A DNA stretch of 64,000 nt, from contig JBDNIY010000010.1 in assembly GCA_041688015.1 (NCBI GenBank), forward strand, positions 62,001 through 126,000. The letters run 5' to 3'. The number at the start of each line of letters is the position of its first letter. Position 1 is the stretch's first letter. The DNA is from Parvibaculum sp041688015. GTDB lineage: Bacteria; Pseudomonadota; Alphaproteobacteria; Parvibaculales; Parvibaculaceae. Made by a program: the position numbers and the translations under genes. This document shows, piece by piece, positions 35,050 through 43,643 of this stretch. The notes under the pieces are model-generated. The model was not told the origin of the DNA. It made no database searches and saw only the letters and a list, made by a program, of their open reading frames with translations.

Positions 35050-36870
35050 ATGACGGTCAAAGAACGAGACGTGCAGATCGCCAAAGCAGCTTGCGTATCA
35101 TCATGTGAGCATCCAGAGCATCACCACGATGTTGATCTTTATGGATGTCCGTGCTGCGCGCCGGTGCTGCATGATCTGGGGTTGATTTCCTATCCGACCA
35201 TGGCTAATGCGGGGCGAGCTAAAGCATGGGAGAGCCTTGGTGTGCCGCCTGCGGCGCAGATCGGTACGGTGGTGTTTTCCAACGCGACCGTGATGACGGT
35301 CGATGCCAAATTTTCCATCGCCGAAGCACTCGCTTTTCGCGATGGTAAGATCGTCGCCGTGGGGACATTGGATGAGGTGAAAGCGCAAGCGGGCGCAGGG
35401 GCCGAGATTGTTGATTGCCAAGGCCGCGCGATCCTACCGGGGTTCATTGAGCCGCATATGCATTTTTTTGCCATCGCCATAATGGACCAGATGGCTAATG
35501 TGGGTGCGTTGGAATGCGACGATGCCGAGGTGGTCTTGCAGCGCATCGCGGCGCTTGCGGCCAGGGCGCGCAAGGATGAATGGATCGTCGCGCGTCAGCT
35601 CGACCCGTCCTTACAAGCAGGCACCGACCTCATTGATGCGAGTATGCTCGACAAGATTGCGCCGAATAATCCCGTCTTCATTTTCAATGCATCGCTGCAT
35701 ATCGCCTATTGCAATTCGATTGCGTTGAAGCTCGCAGGCATTACGGCGGCAACACCCGATCCGCTCGGCGCGGCCTATGTACGCAATGCCGATGGCTCGC
35801 CCAATGGTGTGTTGCAGGGGCAGGCGACGATGTTCACCGTGCTGGGGCAGAACCTGACGGCCATGGCGATTGCCGATGTACCCGCGGCCTGTCAGCAGGT
35901 CTGCGAGAAAGCCAACCGGCTGGGTGTCACGACCTTTTGCGATCAGGCGGCAGGCGGCTTTCAAGGCAAGGGCGAGATCGACGCCTTTCATGCCTTTGCT
36001 GCGTCGGGCCACATGACAGCGCGGTTGCGCTATTCGCTGATCAATTCGAGTGAGAAACATTGGGACGGCACGGACATGGCGTTTGGCAAGGGTGATGCCA
36101 TGGCGCGCGCGACTGGCTGGAAGATCGTGTCTGATGGTTCTAATCAGGGGCGAACGGGATTGCAGCGCGAAGCCTATCTCGGGCGCGAAGATCGCGGGCT
36201 TGCCTATGTTGCCAAGGACGCATTGCGCGAGATCGTCGTCAAACGCGCGTTGGAGGGTTGGCAGGTGGTGATCCATGCCAATGGCGATCAGGCCATCGAC
36301 AATGCGTTGGATGCGATTGAAGCGGCCTATGCGGCGGGCGTGCCCAAGGATCGGCGCTTTCGCATCGAGCATTGCTCGATATTGCATGACGAACAGATCG
36401 CGCGCCTCAAAGCGATGAATGTCAGCCCGAGTTTCCTCATTGGCCATGTCCATTATTGGGGCAAGGTTTTTCGTGATGAAATCTTCGGCCCGGAGAAAGC
36501 TAATTTGCTGGGCCGGGCGGCCTCCTGCAGCAAAGCGGGCATTCGCTGGACGGTCCATTCCGATGAACCTGTGAGCGAGATGGGCCCGCTGCGCCTGATG
36601 GATAATGTTGTCAATCGGTCGATTTGGAAGGAAGAGGGCGGCGTACTCAATCCTGATGAGTGCGTGAGCGTCGAACAGGCCATTGTGTCGCTGACGCGCG
36701 ATGCGGCGTGGCAATGCTATTCAGAGCATGAGGTCGGCTCGCTGGAAGTCGGCAAATGCGCTGACTTTGTCGTTCTGGACAAAGACCCGCTGGCGATCCC
36801 CCGCGAGGCTATTGGTCGCTTGAAGGTGCTGGAAACCTGGGTGGATGGCCGCAAGGTTTTTACGGCCTGA
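35050..36870 (+). CDS. Amidohydrolase, YtcJ-like, with a Cys/His-rich N-terminal extension
   Basis: 606 residues from the ATG at 35050 (GGAAGAG upstream). Main part: amidohydrolase-3 fold of the YtcJ/LAF3 type: ILPGFIEPHMHFF (metal His-x-His), WKIVSDGSNQGRTGLQ, VVIHANGDQAIDNALDAI, RIEHCSILHD, WTVHSDEPVSEMGPL. Such enzymes hydrolyse cyclic or exocyclic amides; substrates are mostly unknown. Before the usual start lies an unusual segment with Cys15, Cys19, His21, His24-26, Cys33, Cys35, Cys36 and His41, a possible extra metal site. Stands at the end of the catabolic block, 63 bp after the Rap1a-like gene. Confidence 0.82.
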   Translation: MTVKERDVQIAKAACVSSCEHPEHHHDVDLYGCPCCAPVLHDLGLISYPTMANAGRAKAWESLGVPPAAQIGTVVFSNATVMTVDAKFSIAEALAFRDGKIVAVGTLDEVKAQAGAGAEIVDCQGRAILPGFIEPHMHFFAIAIMDQMANVGALECDDAEVVLQRIAALAARARKDEWIVARQLDPSLQAGTDLIDASMLDKIAPNNPVFIFNASLHIAYCNSIALKLAGITAATPDPLGAAYVRNADGSPNGVLQGQATMFTVLGQNLTAMAIADVPAACQQVCEKANRLGVTTFCDQAAGGFQGKGEIDAFHAFAASGHMTARLRYSLINSSEKHWDGTDMAFGKGDAMARATGWKIVSDGSNQGRTGLQREAYLGREDRGLAYVAKDALREIVVKRALEGWQVVIHANGDQAIDNALDAIEAAYAAGVPKDRRFRIEHCSILHDEQIARLKAMNVSPSFLIGHVHYWGKVFRDEIFGPEKANLLGRAASCSKAGIRWTVHSDEPVSEMGPLRLMDNVVNRSIWKEEGGVLNPDECVSVEQAIVSLTRDAAWQCYSEHEVGSLEVGKCADFVVLDKDPLAIPREAIGRLKVLETWVDGRKVFTA

Positions 36871-36917
36871 TCAATTAAGGAGCATAGGCCCAAAGATCAT
36901 GGTCTTTGCTAATGAAC

Positions 36918-38288
36918 TCAGGCCTGAACCGGGCCGACCCAGACCTGTTGTGCATTTACGAAAGCATGGATGCCATGGGGGCCGAGTTCACGCCCGTAGC
37001 CCGATTTCTTGATGCCACCGCTTGGGAGGCGTGGATCTGTTTTGACAATCCCGTTCACCGCGACCTGGCCCGCTTCAATCTCGCGCGCTATCGCCTCGCC
37101 GCGTTCTGCCGTGGACCACACACTCGCGGCTAGGCCATACTCGGTATCATTGGCAAGTGAAAGTGCATGTTCTGCGTTGTCAGCTCGGATGAGGACCCCA
37201 ATGGGGCCGAAGGTCTCTTCCTGGTAGGCGCACATGCCGGGTGTCACATCGGCCAACAGCGTGACGGGATAGAAATAGCCCGACCCTTTGGGCATTTCTC
37301 CGCCCAGCAGACAGCGGGCGCCTGCCTCAATCGTGCGGCTCACCTGTCGATGAAGTTCATCACGAAGATCGGCGCGTGCGATGGGCCCCACATCGGTGTC
37401 TTCTTCGATGGGATTGCCCATTTTGAGGCTGGCAAAACGTGAGCGAAGAAGCTCGGTCATCTCGTCATAGACCGGTGCTTCGATGATGATCCGCTTGGCC
37501 GCGATGCAGGATTGGCCTGCATTGATGATCCGCGACACTTTCAGCACATCAGCCGCTTTGTTGAGGTCGGCATCTGCCAGCACGATACAAGGGTCAGAGC
37601 CGCCAAGTTCCAGTACGGCCGGTTTAATTTCAGAAGCGGCTATGGCGGCAACAGCGCTGCCACCTCGGCCTGATCCTGTGAAAGAGACAGCACGAACGCG
37701 TGTGTCGCGGATCACTTTTTCAACGCGAGGTGTCTCAAGCATCAGCGTCTGAAAAATGCCTTCCGGCGCACCGGCTTGAACAAAGATATCTGCAATGGCA
37801 AGGGCTGAGCCGGGCACATGAGGATCATGTTTCATCAAGCAGCTATTCCCCACCATGAGGGCAGGGGCGCAAAAGCGAAAGGCAAGCCAGAAAGGAGCGT
37901 TCCACGGGAGAATACCAAGCACGGGGCCGAGGGGCAGATGCTGCACATAGCTTTGCGTGGCATCGGATGTAATGACCTGTCGTGCAAGATAGCTTTCGGC
38001 ATGTTCGGCATAATGCTCCGCGCACCATGCCGCCTTTTCAACTTCGCTGCGCGCTTCGCGGATTGGCTTACCCATTTCCTCGGTCATGATGGGCGCAAGT
38101 TCACCCGCGCGCGCGCGCATATTCGCAGCGACTGTCCGCAGGACGTTGGCGCGCTCGGAAAAGCTGGTCTTGCGCCATGACTGATAGGCGTGCGCTGCCT
38201 TGGCAAGCTTGGCCTCAACCACGCTGTCTGTGTCGGGTTCAATTTCCCGGATGACTTTTTCGGTGGTGGGGTCAATGGCTCTCAGCAT
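36918..38288 (-). CDS. NAD(P)-dependent aldehyde dehydrogenase, semialdehyde type
   Basis: 456 residues, the GabD/Sad length. Asn130 (LPWNAPFW), Glu227 (LELGGSDPCIVL) and nucleophile Cys261 (NAGQSCIAAKR) are in place; the cofactor loop has FTGSGRGGSAVAA. It oxidises a semialdehyde to an acid. It is the last gene of the four-gene minus-strand operon, 61 bp after the M24 gene. After deamination by the EctB-type transaminase the expected aldehyde is L-aspartate-4-semialdehyde, so a DoeC-like role (to aspartate) is the best context-based guess. Confidence 0.85.
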   Translation of the reverse strand: MLRAIDPTTEKVIREIEPDTDSVVEAKLAKAAHAYQSWRKTSFSERANVLRTVAANMRARAGELAPIMTEEMGKPIREARSEVEKAAWCAEHYAEHAESYLARQVITSDATQSYVQHLPLGPVLGILPWNAPFWLAFRFCAPALMVGNSCLMKHDPHVPGSALAIADIFVQAGAPEGIFQTLMLETPRVEKVIRDTRVRAVSFTGSGRGGSAVAAIAASEIKPAVLELGGSDPCIVLADADLNKAADVLKVSRIINAGQSCIAAKRIIIEAPVYDEMTELLRSRFASLKMGNPIEEDTDVGPIARADLRDELHRQVSRTIEAGARCLLGGEMPKGSGYFYPVTLLADVTPGMCAYQEETFGPIGVLIRADNAEHALSLANDTEYGLAASVWSTAERGEAIAREIEAGQVAVNGIVKTDPRLPSGGIKKSGYGRELGPHGIHAFVNAQQVWVGPVQA

Positions 38289-38349
38289 AGATAGGCCTCT
38301 CCAATTTTATCTAAGGTTGTTATTAGGTCGCCTGTTATTGGGCTGCCCA

Positions 38350-39567
38350 TTATTCGGCAGCACTGTCATTTTGTGCGATCTGTATCGGCACCGCGCTTGC
38401 AGTGTCGGGTTTGGAGACAAACTCACGCGCAAGTGTAAAAAGGGATTCACAACCTGTAGCCGTTACGTGGATGGTGTCGGAAATACCAACTGTTTTGTCG
38501 CCATCCACGCCCCAGATCCAAGGGATCAAATGGAAGGTCATGCCTTCCTTGAGCGTTCTGGAATCGCCTTGCATGAGGCTCAATATGTAGCCTTCATCCC
38601 AGCTCGGCGGGAAAGCGATGCCGATTGAATAGCCAGAACGTGTGATGAGGCTCCCGCCATGTTCGCCACCCGTGATGATGTCGCGCACGATATTGTCGGC
38701 ATCCGAGACTGTGAGGCCTGGACGGATTGCTTTTTCGACTTCCCTTAGCGCTTCCATCATGTGCCACTCGGCACTGCGCATGGAAGGTGAAATTTCGCCC
38801 AAAACAACCGTACGCATGAGGGCGGCGTGATAGCGGCGATAGCAGCCGCCAACTTCCATGAAGACATGCTCGCCTGGTTGCACAACCCTGCCTTCCCATG
38901 TGGCATGGCCGATCATGGAGCGGGGACCGGAGGTGACATAGGGCATCACTGCAGGGGGCTCCCCGCCCGCCCGAAACATGGCGGCGCTGATCGCGGCACC
39001 AATGTCATTTTCACTTACCCCCGGCGCGCAGGCCTTGATGCCAGCCTGCATGCCGGCTTCTGCAGCAATGGCGGCTCGTTTCATCGCGTCGATCTCGTAG
39101 GACGACTTCAGGATGCGGCCTTCCTCAACAATGCCGAAGCAGTCAATGAGGCGGCCTTCTGTATAGGTGCTGCGAACCCTGTCCTGTTGATAGGCCGGGA
39201 AGAAATAACTATTGCGCTCATAGCCGACGGTGCTATGCGACAGACCAAAATCCTTCAGGCTTTCGACAAGACGTTGAATGGCATCGCCATTGTCGGGATA
39301 GGGGCGTGTTTGCTCGACCCAAGTGCGCGCAAGCACATTCGACTCTTCCAGCTTGCGCGTGATCATGAAGCAATCGCCATCCAGCGGCACGACAAGGGCC
39401 TGAAAGAAGGAATAGCCGGTGGTCTGGTAATCCGTCAGATAGACGATGTTTTCAGGGTCGGTGATGATCACCGCATCCAGAAGACGTTCCTTCATGCGTT
39501 CACGCAGTCCTGTAAGGCGACGTTGATATTCTTCGAAGGGAAAGGTCATGTCATCGCGCTGTCTCAT
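38350..39567 (-). CDS. doeA: M24-family hydrolase, ectoine hydrolase (DoeA/EutD)-like
   Basis: 405 residues with the creatinase/prolidase two-domain layout. N-terminal domain: FPFEEYQRRLTGLRERM and DPENIVYLTDYQTTGYSFFQ. C-terminal pita-bread domain: PYVTSGPRSMIGHATWEGR, CYRRYHAALMRTVVLG and RSGYSIGIAFPPSWDEGYILSL, which match ectoine hydrolases that open the ectoine ring to N-acetyl-diaminobutyrate. The usual metal Asp (YHADxxRT in aminopeptidases) is Ala, as in creatinase-like members. Start ATG at 39567 overlaps the stop of the transaminase gene (ATGA). Assignment to ectoine depends on context and is likely, not proven. Confidence 0.7.
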   Translation of the reverse strand: MRQRDDMTFPFEEYQRRLTGLRERMKERLLDAVIITDPENIVYLTDYQTTGYSFFQALVVPLDGDCFMITRKLEESNVLARTWVEQTRPYPDNGDAIQRLVESLKDFGLSHSTVGYERNSYFFPAYQQDRVRSTYTEGRLIDCFGIVEEGRILKSSYEIDAMKRAAIAAEAGMQAGIKACAPGVSENDIGAAISAAMFRAGGEPPAVMPYVTSGPRSMIGHATWEGRVVQPGEHVFMEVGGCYRRYHAALMRTVVLGEISPSMRSAEWHMMEALREVEKAIRPGLTVSDADNIVRDIITGGEHGGSLITRSGYSIGIAFPPSWDEGYILSLMQGDSRTLKEGMTFHLIPWIWGVDGDKTVGISDTIHVTATGCESLFTLAREFVSKPDTASAVPIQIAQNDSAAE

Positions 39568-40799
39568 GCTGCTACCGCCAGTGAACGGGTGGAGGCATCA
39601 AGAATGCCGAGACCTTCTTCAAGATCGGCGTCAGGGATTGTGAGGGGCGGGATGAGCTTCAGAACGCGGCCGCCCGGGCCACAGGAGCCGATCAAAAGAC
39701 CACTATCAAAACACTGGGCAACGATGGCTTTGGCCAGAGCGCTGTCCTGGACATCTAGGGCCAGCATCATGCCGCGCCCGCGCACTTCGAATCCACCACC
39801 ACTATGTCTTTTGGCGATGGTTTGTAGGCGGTCGACGATAAGCTTGCCCTTGCGCTTAACCTCGTCGGTGAACTTTTCGTCTTCGAAATAGCGCAAGGCT
39901 TCACGTCCCGCGACGAAGGAAAAGCCTTGACCTCGAAAAGTGCCCGTATGCTCGCCGGGCGCCCAGTGTTTGTCATGCTCCGGTTTGATCAGGTTCATCG
40001 CAAGCGGCGTCCCGAAGCCGCCAATGCCTTTGGCAAGCGTGATGATGTCTGGATCAAGTCCCATGCCATCGAAGCTGAAATAGGAACCCGTACGACCACA
40101 GCTGGCTTGAATATCATCCACAATGAAGAGCGCCCCACGCTGCTGGGCAAAGGCCTGAAGCTCTTTGAGCCATTCTGCGGTGGCAACATTGACGCCGCCT
40201 TCTGCCTGAATGGTTTCGACGATGATAGCGGCAGGCGGCTCATAGCCAGATGAAGGGTCGGCATAGGCAGCAGAAATTTCCTGCAGCGAGACGCCGAAGG
40301 GCAGGCGCTGAACATTTTCAAGCGGGACACCGGCTGCATTACGAAAATAGGCATTCGCCGTGCAGGCAAGCGCGCCAAGCGTCATGCCGTGAAAACCATG
40401 CGTAAAGGCAATGACTGTTCGACGACCTGTGACGCGGCGCGCAAGTTTTAGCGCAGCCTCGACAGCATTGGTGCCTGTTGGACCCGTAAACTGCATTTTA
40501 TAATTCATGCCGCGCGGGCGGAGGATCGTATCGGCAAATGCCTGAATGAAGGTACGTTTGACGTCGGTTGACATATCGAGGCTATGGGCGACACCATCTT
40601 CCTCGATAAATTTGATGAGCGCCGCTTTCATGCGCTCATTATTGTGGCCGAAATTCAGGACGCCAGCGCCGCAGAAAAAATCAATGTAAGATTTCCCCTT
40701 TTCATCAACCTGACGGGCGTTTGAAGCGGATTTAAAAACGGTCGGGAAAGTGCGGCAATAGCCACGAACGTCTGACTCCCATTGCTCGAATACATCCAT
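39564..40799 (-). CDS. Class III aminotransferase, EctB-like diaminobutyrate transaminase (DoeD role)
   Basis: 411 residues, PLP-dependent. It has the EctB-specific features VRGYCRTFPTVF, YIDFFCGAGVLNFGHNNE, AHSLDMSTDVKR and MQFTGPTGTNAVEAALKLARRVTGR. PLP contacts: Asp228 (VDDIQ) and Lys257 (LAKGIGG). In ectoine synthesis EctB makes L-2,4-diaminobutyrate; in breakdown the reverse reaction (DoeD) yields aspartate semialdehyde. With no ectA or ectC near and a hydrolase overlapping it, the degradative direction fits. Tightly coupled with the M24 gene (4-bp overlap). Confidence 0.85.
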   Translation of the reverse strand: MDVFEQWESDVRGYCRTFPTVFKSASNARQVDEKGKSYIDFFCGAGVLNFGHNNERMKAALIKFIEEDGVAHSLDMSTDVKRTFIQAFADTILRPRGMNYKMQFTGPTGTNAVEAALKLARRVTGRRTVIAFTHGFHGMTLGALACTANAYFRNAAGVPLENVQRLPFGVSLQEISAAYADPSSGYEPPAAIIVETIQAEGGVNVATAEWLKELQAFAQQRGALFIVDDIQASCGRTGSYFSFDGMGLDPDIITLAKGIGGFGTPLAMNLIKPEHDKHWAPGEHTGTFRGQGFSFVAGREALRYFEDEKFTDEVKRKGKLIVDRLQTIAKRHSGGGFEVRGRGMMLALDVQDSALAKAIVAQCFDSGLLIGSCGPGGRVLKLIPPLTIPDADLEEGLGILDASTRSLAVAA

Positions 40800-40855
40800 T
40801 GTTTTCTCCTGCTATGGTTTTCAGTTCTAAAATATGTCAACGCGTCATGGCGTCC

Positions 40856-42061
40856 TCACGATGAAGTGGTGGGCAGCGGGGCCCCGGCAAGGCGTGCGTA
40901 AAGTTTGGTCACCATCGGTATGAGCCGGTCATTAAAGTCGTAGCGAGCGTTGTGGCATGGCACGTCATGCCCGTCGCCATCATCGGAACCGATAAGTGCA
41001 AAGGCACCGGGAATTTCTTTCAGGTAATAGCTGAAGTCTTCTGATGCCATGATCGGCACCGCTACATCGGCTGCATGCCAATCATCACCGAGTTCCTGTG
41101 CGAGAGCCCCACGGAAGCTGTGAGCGGGTTCGGCATGATTGATCGTGGCATCATAGCGCGGAAATATTTCAACATGACCTTCCACGCCATAGCTAGCTGC
41201 CGTGTCGCAGGCAATCTGTTCAATCAGGCGGTTCATGACTTCGCGATCAGAACTCTGCGCAATGCGGATGCTTCCCTCTAGAACAGCCTTATCAGGGATC
41301 ACGGTCGGGGTGCTCGGCGCATCAATAGACGTAACGCTGAGTACAGCGGCATGTTGCGGCGTCAGCCGACGACTTACAACTTGCTGCAGTGCCAGTGTGA
41401 CAGCGGCTGCGGCCAGCACGGGATCGCAGCATAATTCGGGTTGGCTGGCATGGCCCCCTGCACCTGTCATCGTGATGCGGAACGTGCCATTGCCTGCCAT
41501 GACGGGCCCATCGGGACAAACCGCTTTGCCAAAGGGAATGGCGGGCCAGTTGTGCCAGCCAAAAATGGTCTCCACGCCCTTTAGGGCACCATCTTCGATC
41601 ATGCGCTTGGCGCCATGCCCGCCTTCTTCGGCAGGCTGGAAGAGCAGCGTCACAGGACCAGGGAGTTGATCTTCATGCTGCTTGAGCCAGGACGCCGCTG
41701 CAAAGAGTGTTGCCGTATGGCCGTCATGCCCGCAGGCATGCATGCAGCCCTCGCGGGTTGATGACCAATCATTCTTGGTGGTTTCAACAATGGGGAGAGC
41801 ATCCATGTCACCACGCAGCGCGATATGGGGACCTTTCGCATTCGAGGCAAGCATGGCAACGGTGCCTGTGTCCGCACAGGTGCGCCATGAAATGCCGAGT
41901 GCATCAAGAGACTGCCGGATAATCGCCGCTGTCTCTGTCTCTTTCCATGTGAGTTCTGGGTTTTGATGAAGATGGCGGCGCATACGCACCGCCGCGTCCA
42001 TCAAATCGTTCCAGTTTTGTCCAGCACTCGCAAAAGCAACTGTGGGGGAAGAAACCGTCAT
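40856..42061 (-). CDS. M20-family amidohydrolase / N-acyl-amino-acid deacetylase
   Basis: 401 residues of the hippurate hydrolase/IAA-amino-acid hydrolase group. Metal ligands: Cys110 and His112 (CMHACGHDGH), Glu145/Glu146 (FQPAEEGGHGAKR), His in GWHNWP and a distal His in the C-terminal part. The lid domain begins at TFRITMTGAGGHASQPE. First gene of the operon; it likely removes the acetyl group from N-acetyl-2,4-diaminobutyrate, the job done by the unrelated AstE-like DoeB in Halomonas. It could also act on other N-acyl amino acids. Confidence 0.83.
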   Translation of the reverse strand: MTVSSPTVAFASAGQNWNDLMDAAVRMRRHLHQNPELTWKETETAAIIRQSLDALGISWRTCADTGTVAMLASNAKGPHIALRGDMDALPIVETTKNDWSSTREGCMHACGHDGHTATLFAAASWLKQHEDQLPGPVTLLFQPAEEGGHGAKRMIEDGALKGVETIFGWHNWPAIPFGKAVCPDGPVMAGNGTFRITMTGAGGHASQPELCCDPVLAAAAVTLALQQVVSRRLTPQHAAVLSVTSIDAPSTPTVIPDKAVLEGSIRIAQSSDREVMNRLIEQIACDTAASYGVEGHVEIFPRYDATINHAEPAHSFRGALAQELGDDWHAADVAVPIMASEDFSYYLKEIPGAFALIGSDDGDGHDVPCHNARYDFNDRLIPMVTKLYARLAGAPLPTTSS

Positions 42062-42497
42062 CTGCTGACCCTAACAGTACATGCAGGGCAGTAACAAGAA
42101 TTGCAGGAATTTGGCGCTTATTGGTACTTAACAGCCTGAATCACGTCCTCAATCAACCATATCGACGAGTTCAAGGATGAACGAGTGCATCGCACCAAAC
42201 GCACGCGCCATATACCCTATTTGCATTATTGGTAAAAAATGGTGCACCGAAGAAGGCGAGGATGCGTACTGGTACCTGACTATGTCGACCACTTGATCCG
42301 CTTACCAAAAAAGCAAGGGGAAGGAGATCGAGAGGCTCTTAACCCGAAGTTTTGACCCGGTTTCTTAGGCCAACCACGGACGCAATTAGACTCGGATTAC
42401 TAAGATTTCCCACAGTTGGGGGATTCATCACCATCCTGTTTGTGGTCGCCTTCTTGAATATTCATCTTCCGAGTTCAAGTTTCTGCGTTATGCTAAA
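42062..42497. other. 436-bp region without a supported gene, left edge of the accessory region
   Basis: No recognised gene. A 39-codon frame at 42177-42296 (AAGG before ATG; ends WCTEEGEDAYWYLTMSTT) looks protein-like but I know no relative, so it is not called. Base composition drops in GC compared with the operon to the left and stays mixed into the phosphoesterase gene, which marks the edge of the island. No tRNA, direct repeat of the tRNA-Thr fragment, or integrase is visible here. Confidence 0.5.
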
Positions 42498-43643
42498 ATG
42501 ATGGGTTTGCGAATATTACACACATCGGATTGGCAAATCGGCAAAGTGTTCCGCTTCGTCGATAACGCCACAATGGGGCTTCTTCAAGAGGCCCGTTTGA
42601 AGGCTGTGACCCGGCTTGGTGAACTTGCCCAGGATCATGGCGCTTGCCACGTGCTGGTGGCGGGTGATGTTTACGACATGGAAGCGCTCTCGCCGCGCTC
42701 ACTCAATCAGCCCCTTGAGCGGATGCGGAATTTTGGCGCGATCCATTGGCATCTATTACCGGGCAATCACGATCCGCACCGACCTAACGGCCTATGGGCT
42801 CAACTCTTGCGCAAAGGCGTGCCCGCAAATGTGCACATCCATGTCGCACCGGAGCCTGTGATTTACGCGGACGAGTTGTTTGCATTGTTGCCCGCGCCAC
42901 TCTTTCACCGGCGAACGCTTGGCGATCCGACCGCCTACATGGACGAGGTGGAGCTACCTAGTGAGCTTTTGTGTATCGGCATTGCCCACGGTACGGTCAC
43001 CGGATTCGGCTCTGATGATCGCGATGTTCCGAATTTCATTGCGCCAGACCGTCCGACTCTTGCAGGCCTATCCTACCTTGCGCTGGGCGACTGGCACGGC
43101 CAGAGAAAAATCAACGCGCATTGTTGGTACAGCGGCACGCCCGAAACGGACGCCTTTGATGTGGTGGGCGGCGGACAGGCGCTTCTGGTCGAAATCGACG
43201 GCCACGGGGTGCAACCAACAGTAACGCCGTTGGCGACGGGCCATTACACTTGGCTCACATTTTCCGAACAAATCAACGGTCGCGCCGACATCGATTTTCT
43301 TGCCGGAAAATTGCGCGGCCTATCGGATGATCTTGCCCGGATTTCAGTGCATCTTGATGTTGAGGGCGCGCTTTCCTTGGAAGAACGGCAGTATTTTGAA
43401 GATCAGATCGTCGATGGTGTTTCGGCTGCACTTTGCTTTATGCGCGTCGAGGACCGCCGCTTATTCGCTCAGCCGACGCAAGCGGATCTGGATCGAATCG
43501 ATCGAGGCGGTTTCGTTCGCACCGCAGCGGAAGCGCTTAAGCGCAAAGCCGAGGAGGGCGGCGAGCAAGACCGCGAGATCGCCGCTAAGGCGCTGCAACG
43601 CCTTTATGTTGAACACATGAAGCTACAGGTGGGGCAGCGATGA
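42498..43643 (+). CDS. SbcD/Mre11-like metallophosphoesterase
   Basis: 381 residues. Calcineurin-like phosphoesterase core as in the Mre11/SbcD/YhaO exonucleases: ILHTSDWQIG, VLVAGDVYDME (Asp57), LLPGNHDPHR (Asn90, His91), GIAHGTVTG and YLALGDWHG. The first metal motif normally reads Asp-x-His; here it is Asp11-Trp-Gln13, so one metal ligand is changed. The C-terminal ~140 residues are a helical capping region with no match I know. It ends by overlapping (ATGA) the SMC-like ATPase start, as the nuclease and ATPase of a Mre11-Rad50 complex would. No clear ribosome-binding site before the ATG at 42498. Confidence 0.8.
   Translation: MMGLRILHTSDWQIGKVFRFVDNATMGLLQEARLKAVTRLGELAQDHGACHVLVAGDVYDMEALSPRSLNQPLERMRNFGAIHWHLLPGNHDPHRPNGLWAQLLRKGVPANVHIHVAPEPVIYADELFALLPAPLFHRRTLGDPTAYMDEVELPSELLCIGIAHGTVTGFGSDDRDVPNFIAPDRPTLAGLSYLALGDWHGQRKINAHCWYSGTPETDAFDVVGGGQALLVEIDGHGVQPTVTPLATGHYTWLTFSEQINGRADIDFLAGKLRGLSDDLARISVHLDVEGALSLEERQYFEDQIVDGVSAALCFMRVEDRRLFAQPTQADLDRIDRGGFVRTAAEALKRKAEEGGEQDREIAAKALQRLYVEHMKLQVGQR

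Noticed and set aside
35611..36714. Minus-strand open frame of 367 codons inside the amidohydrolase gene
   Set aside because: Antisense of a clearly coding sequence; biased composition typical of frame shadows.
39564..40799. EctB-like gene taken as ectoine biosynthesis
   Set aside because: No ectA, ectC or ask_ect nearby; gene overlaps a DoeA-like hydrolase, so catabolism is the better reading.
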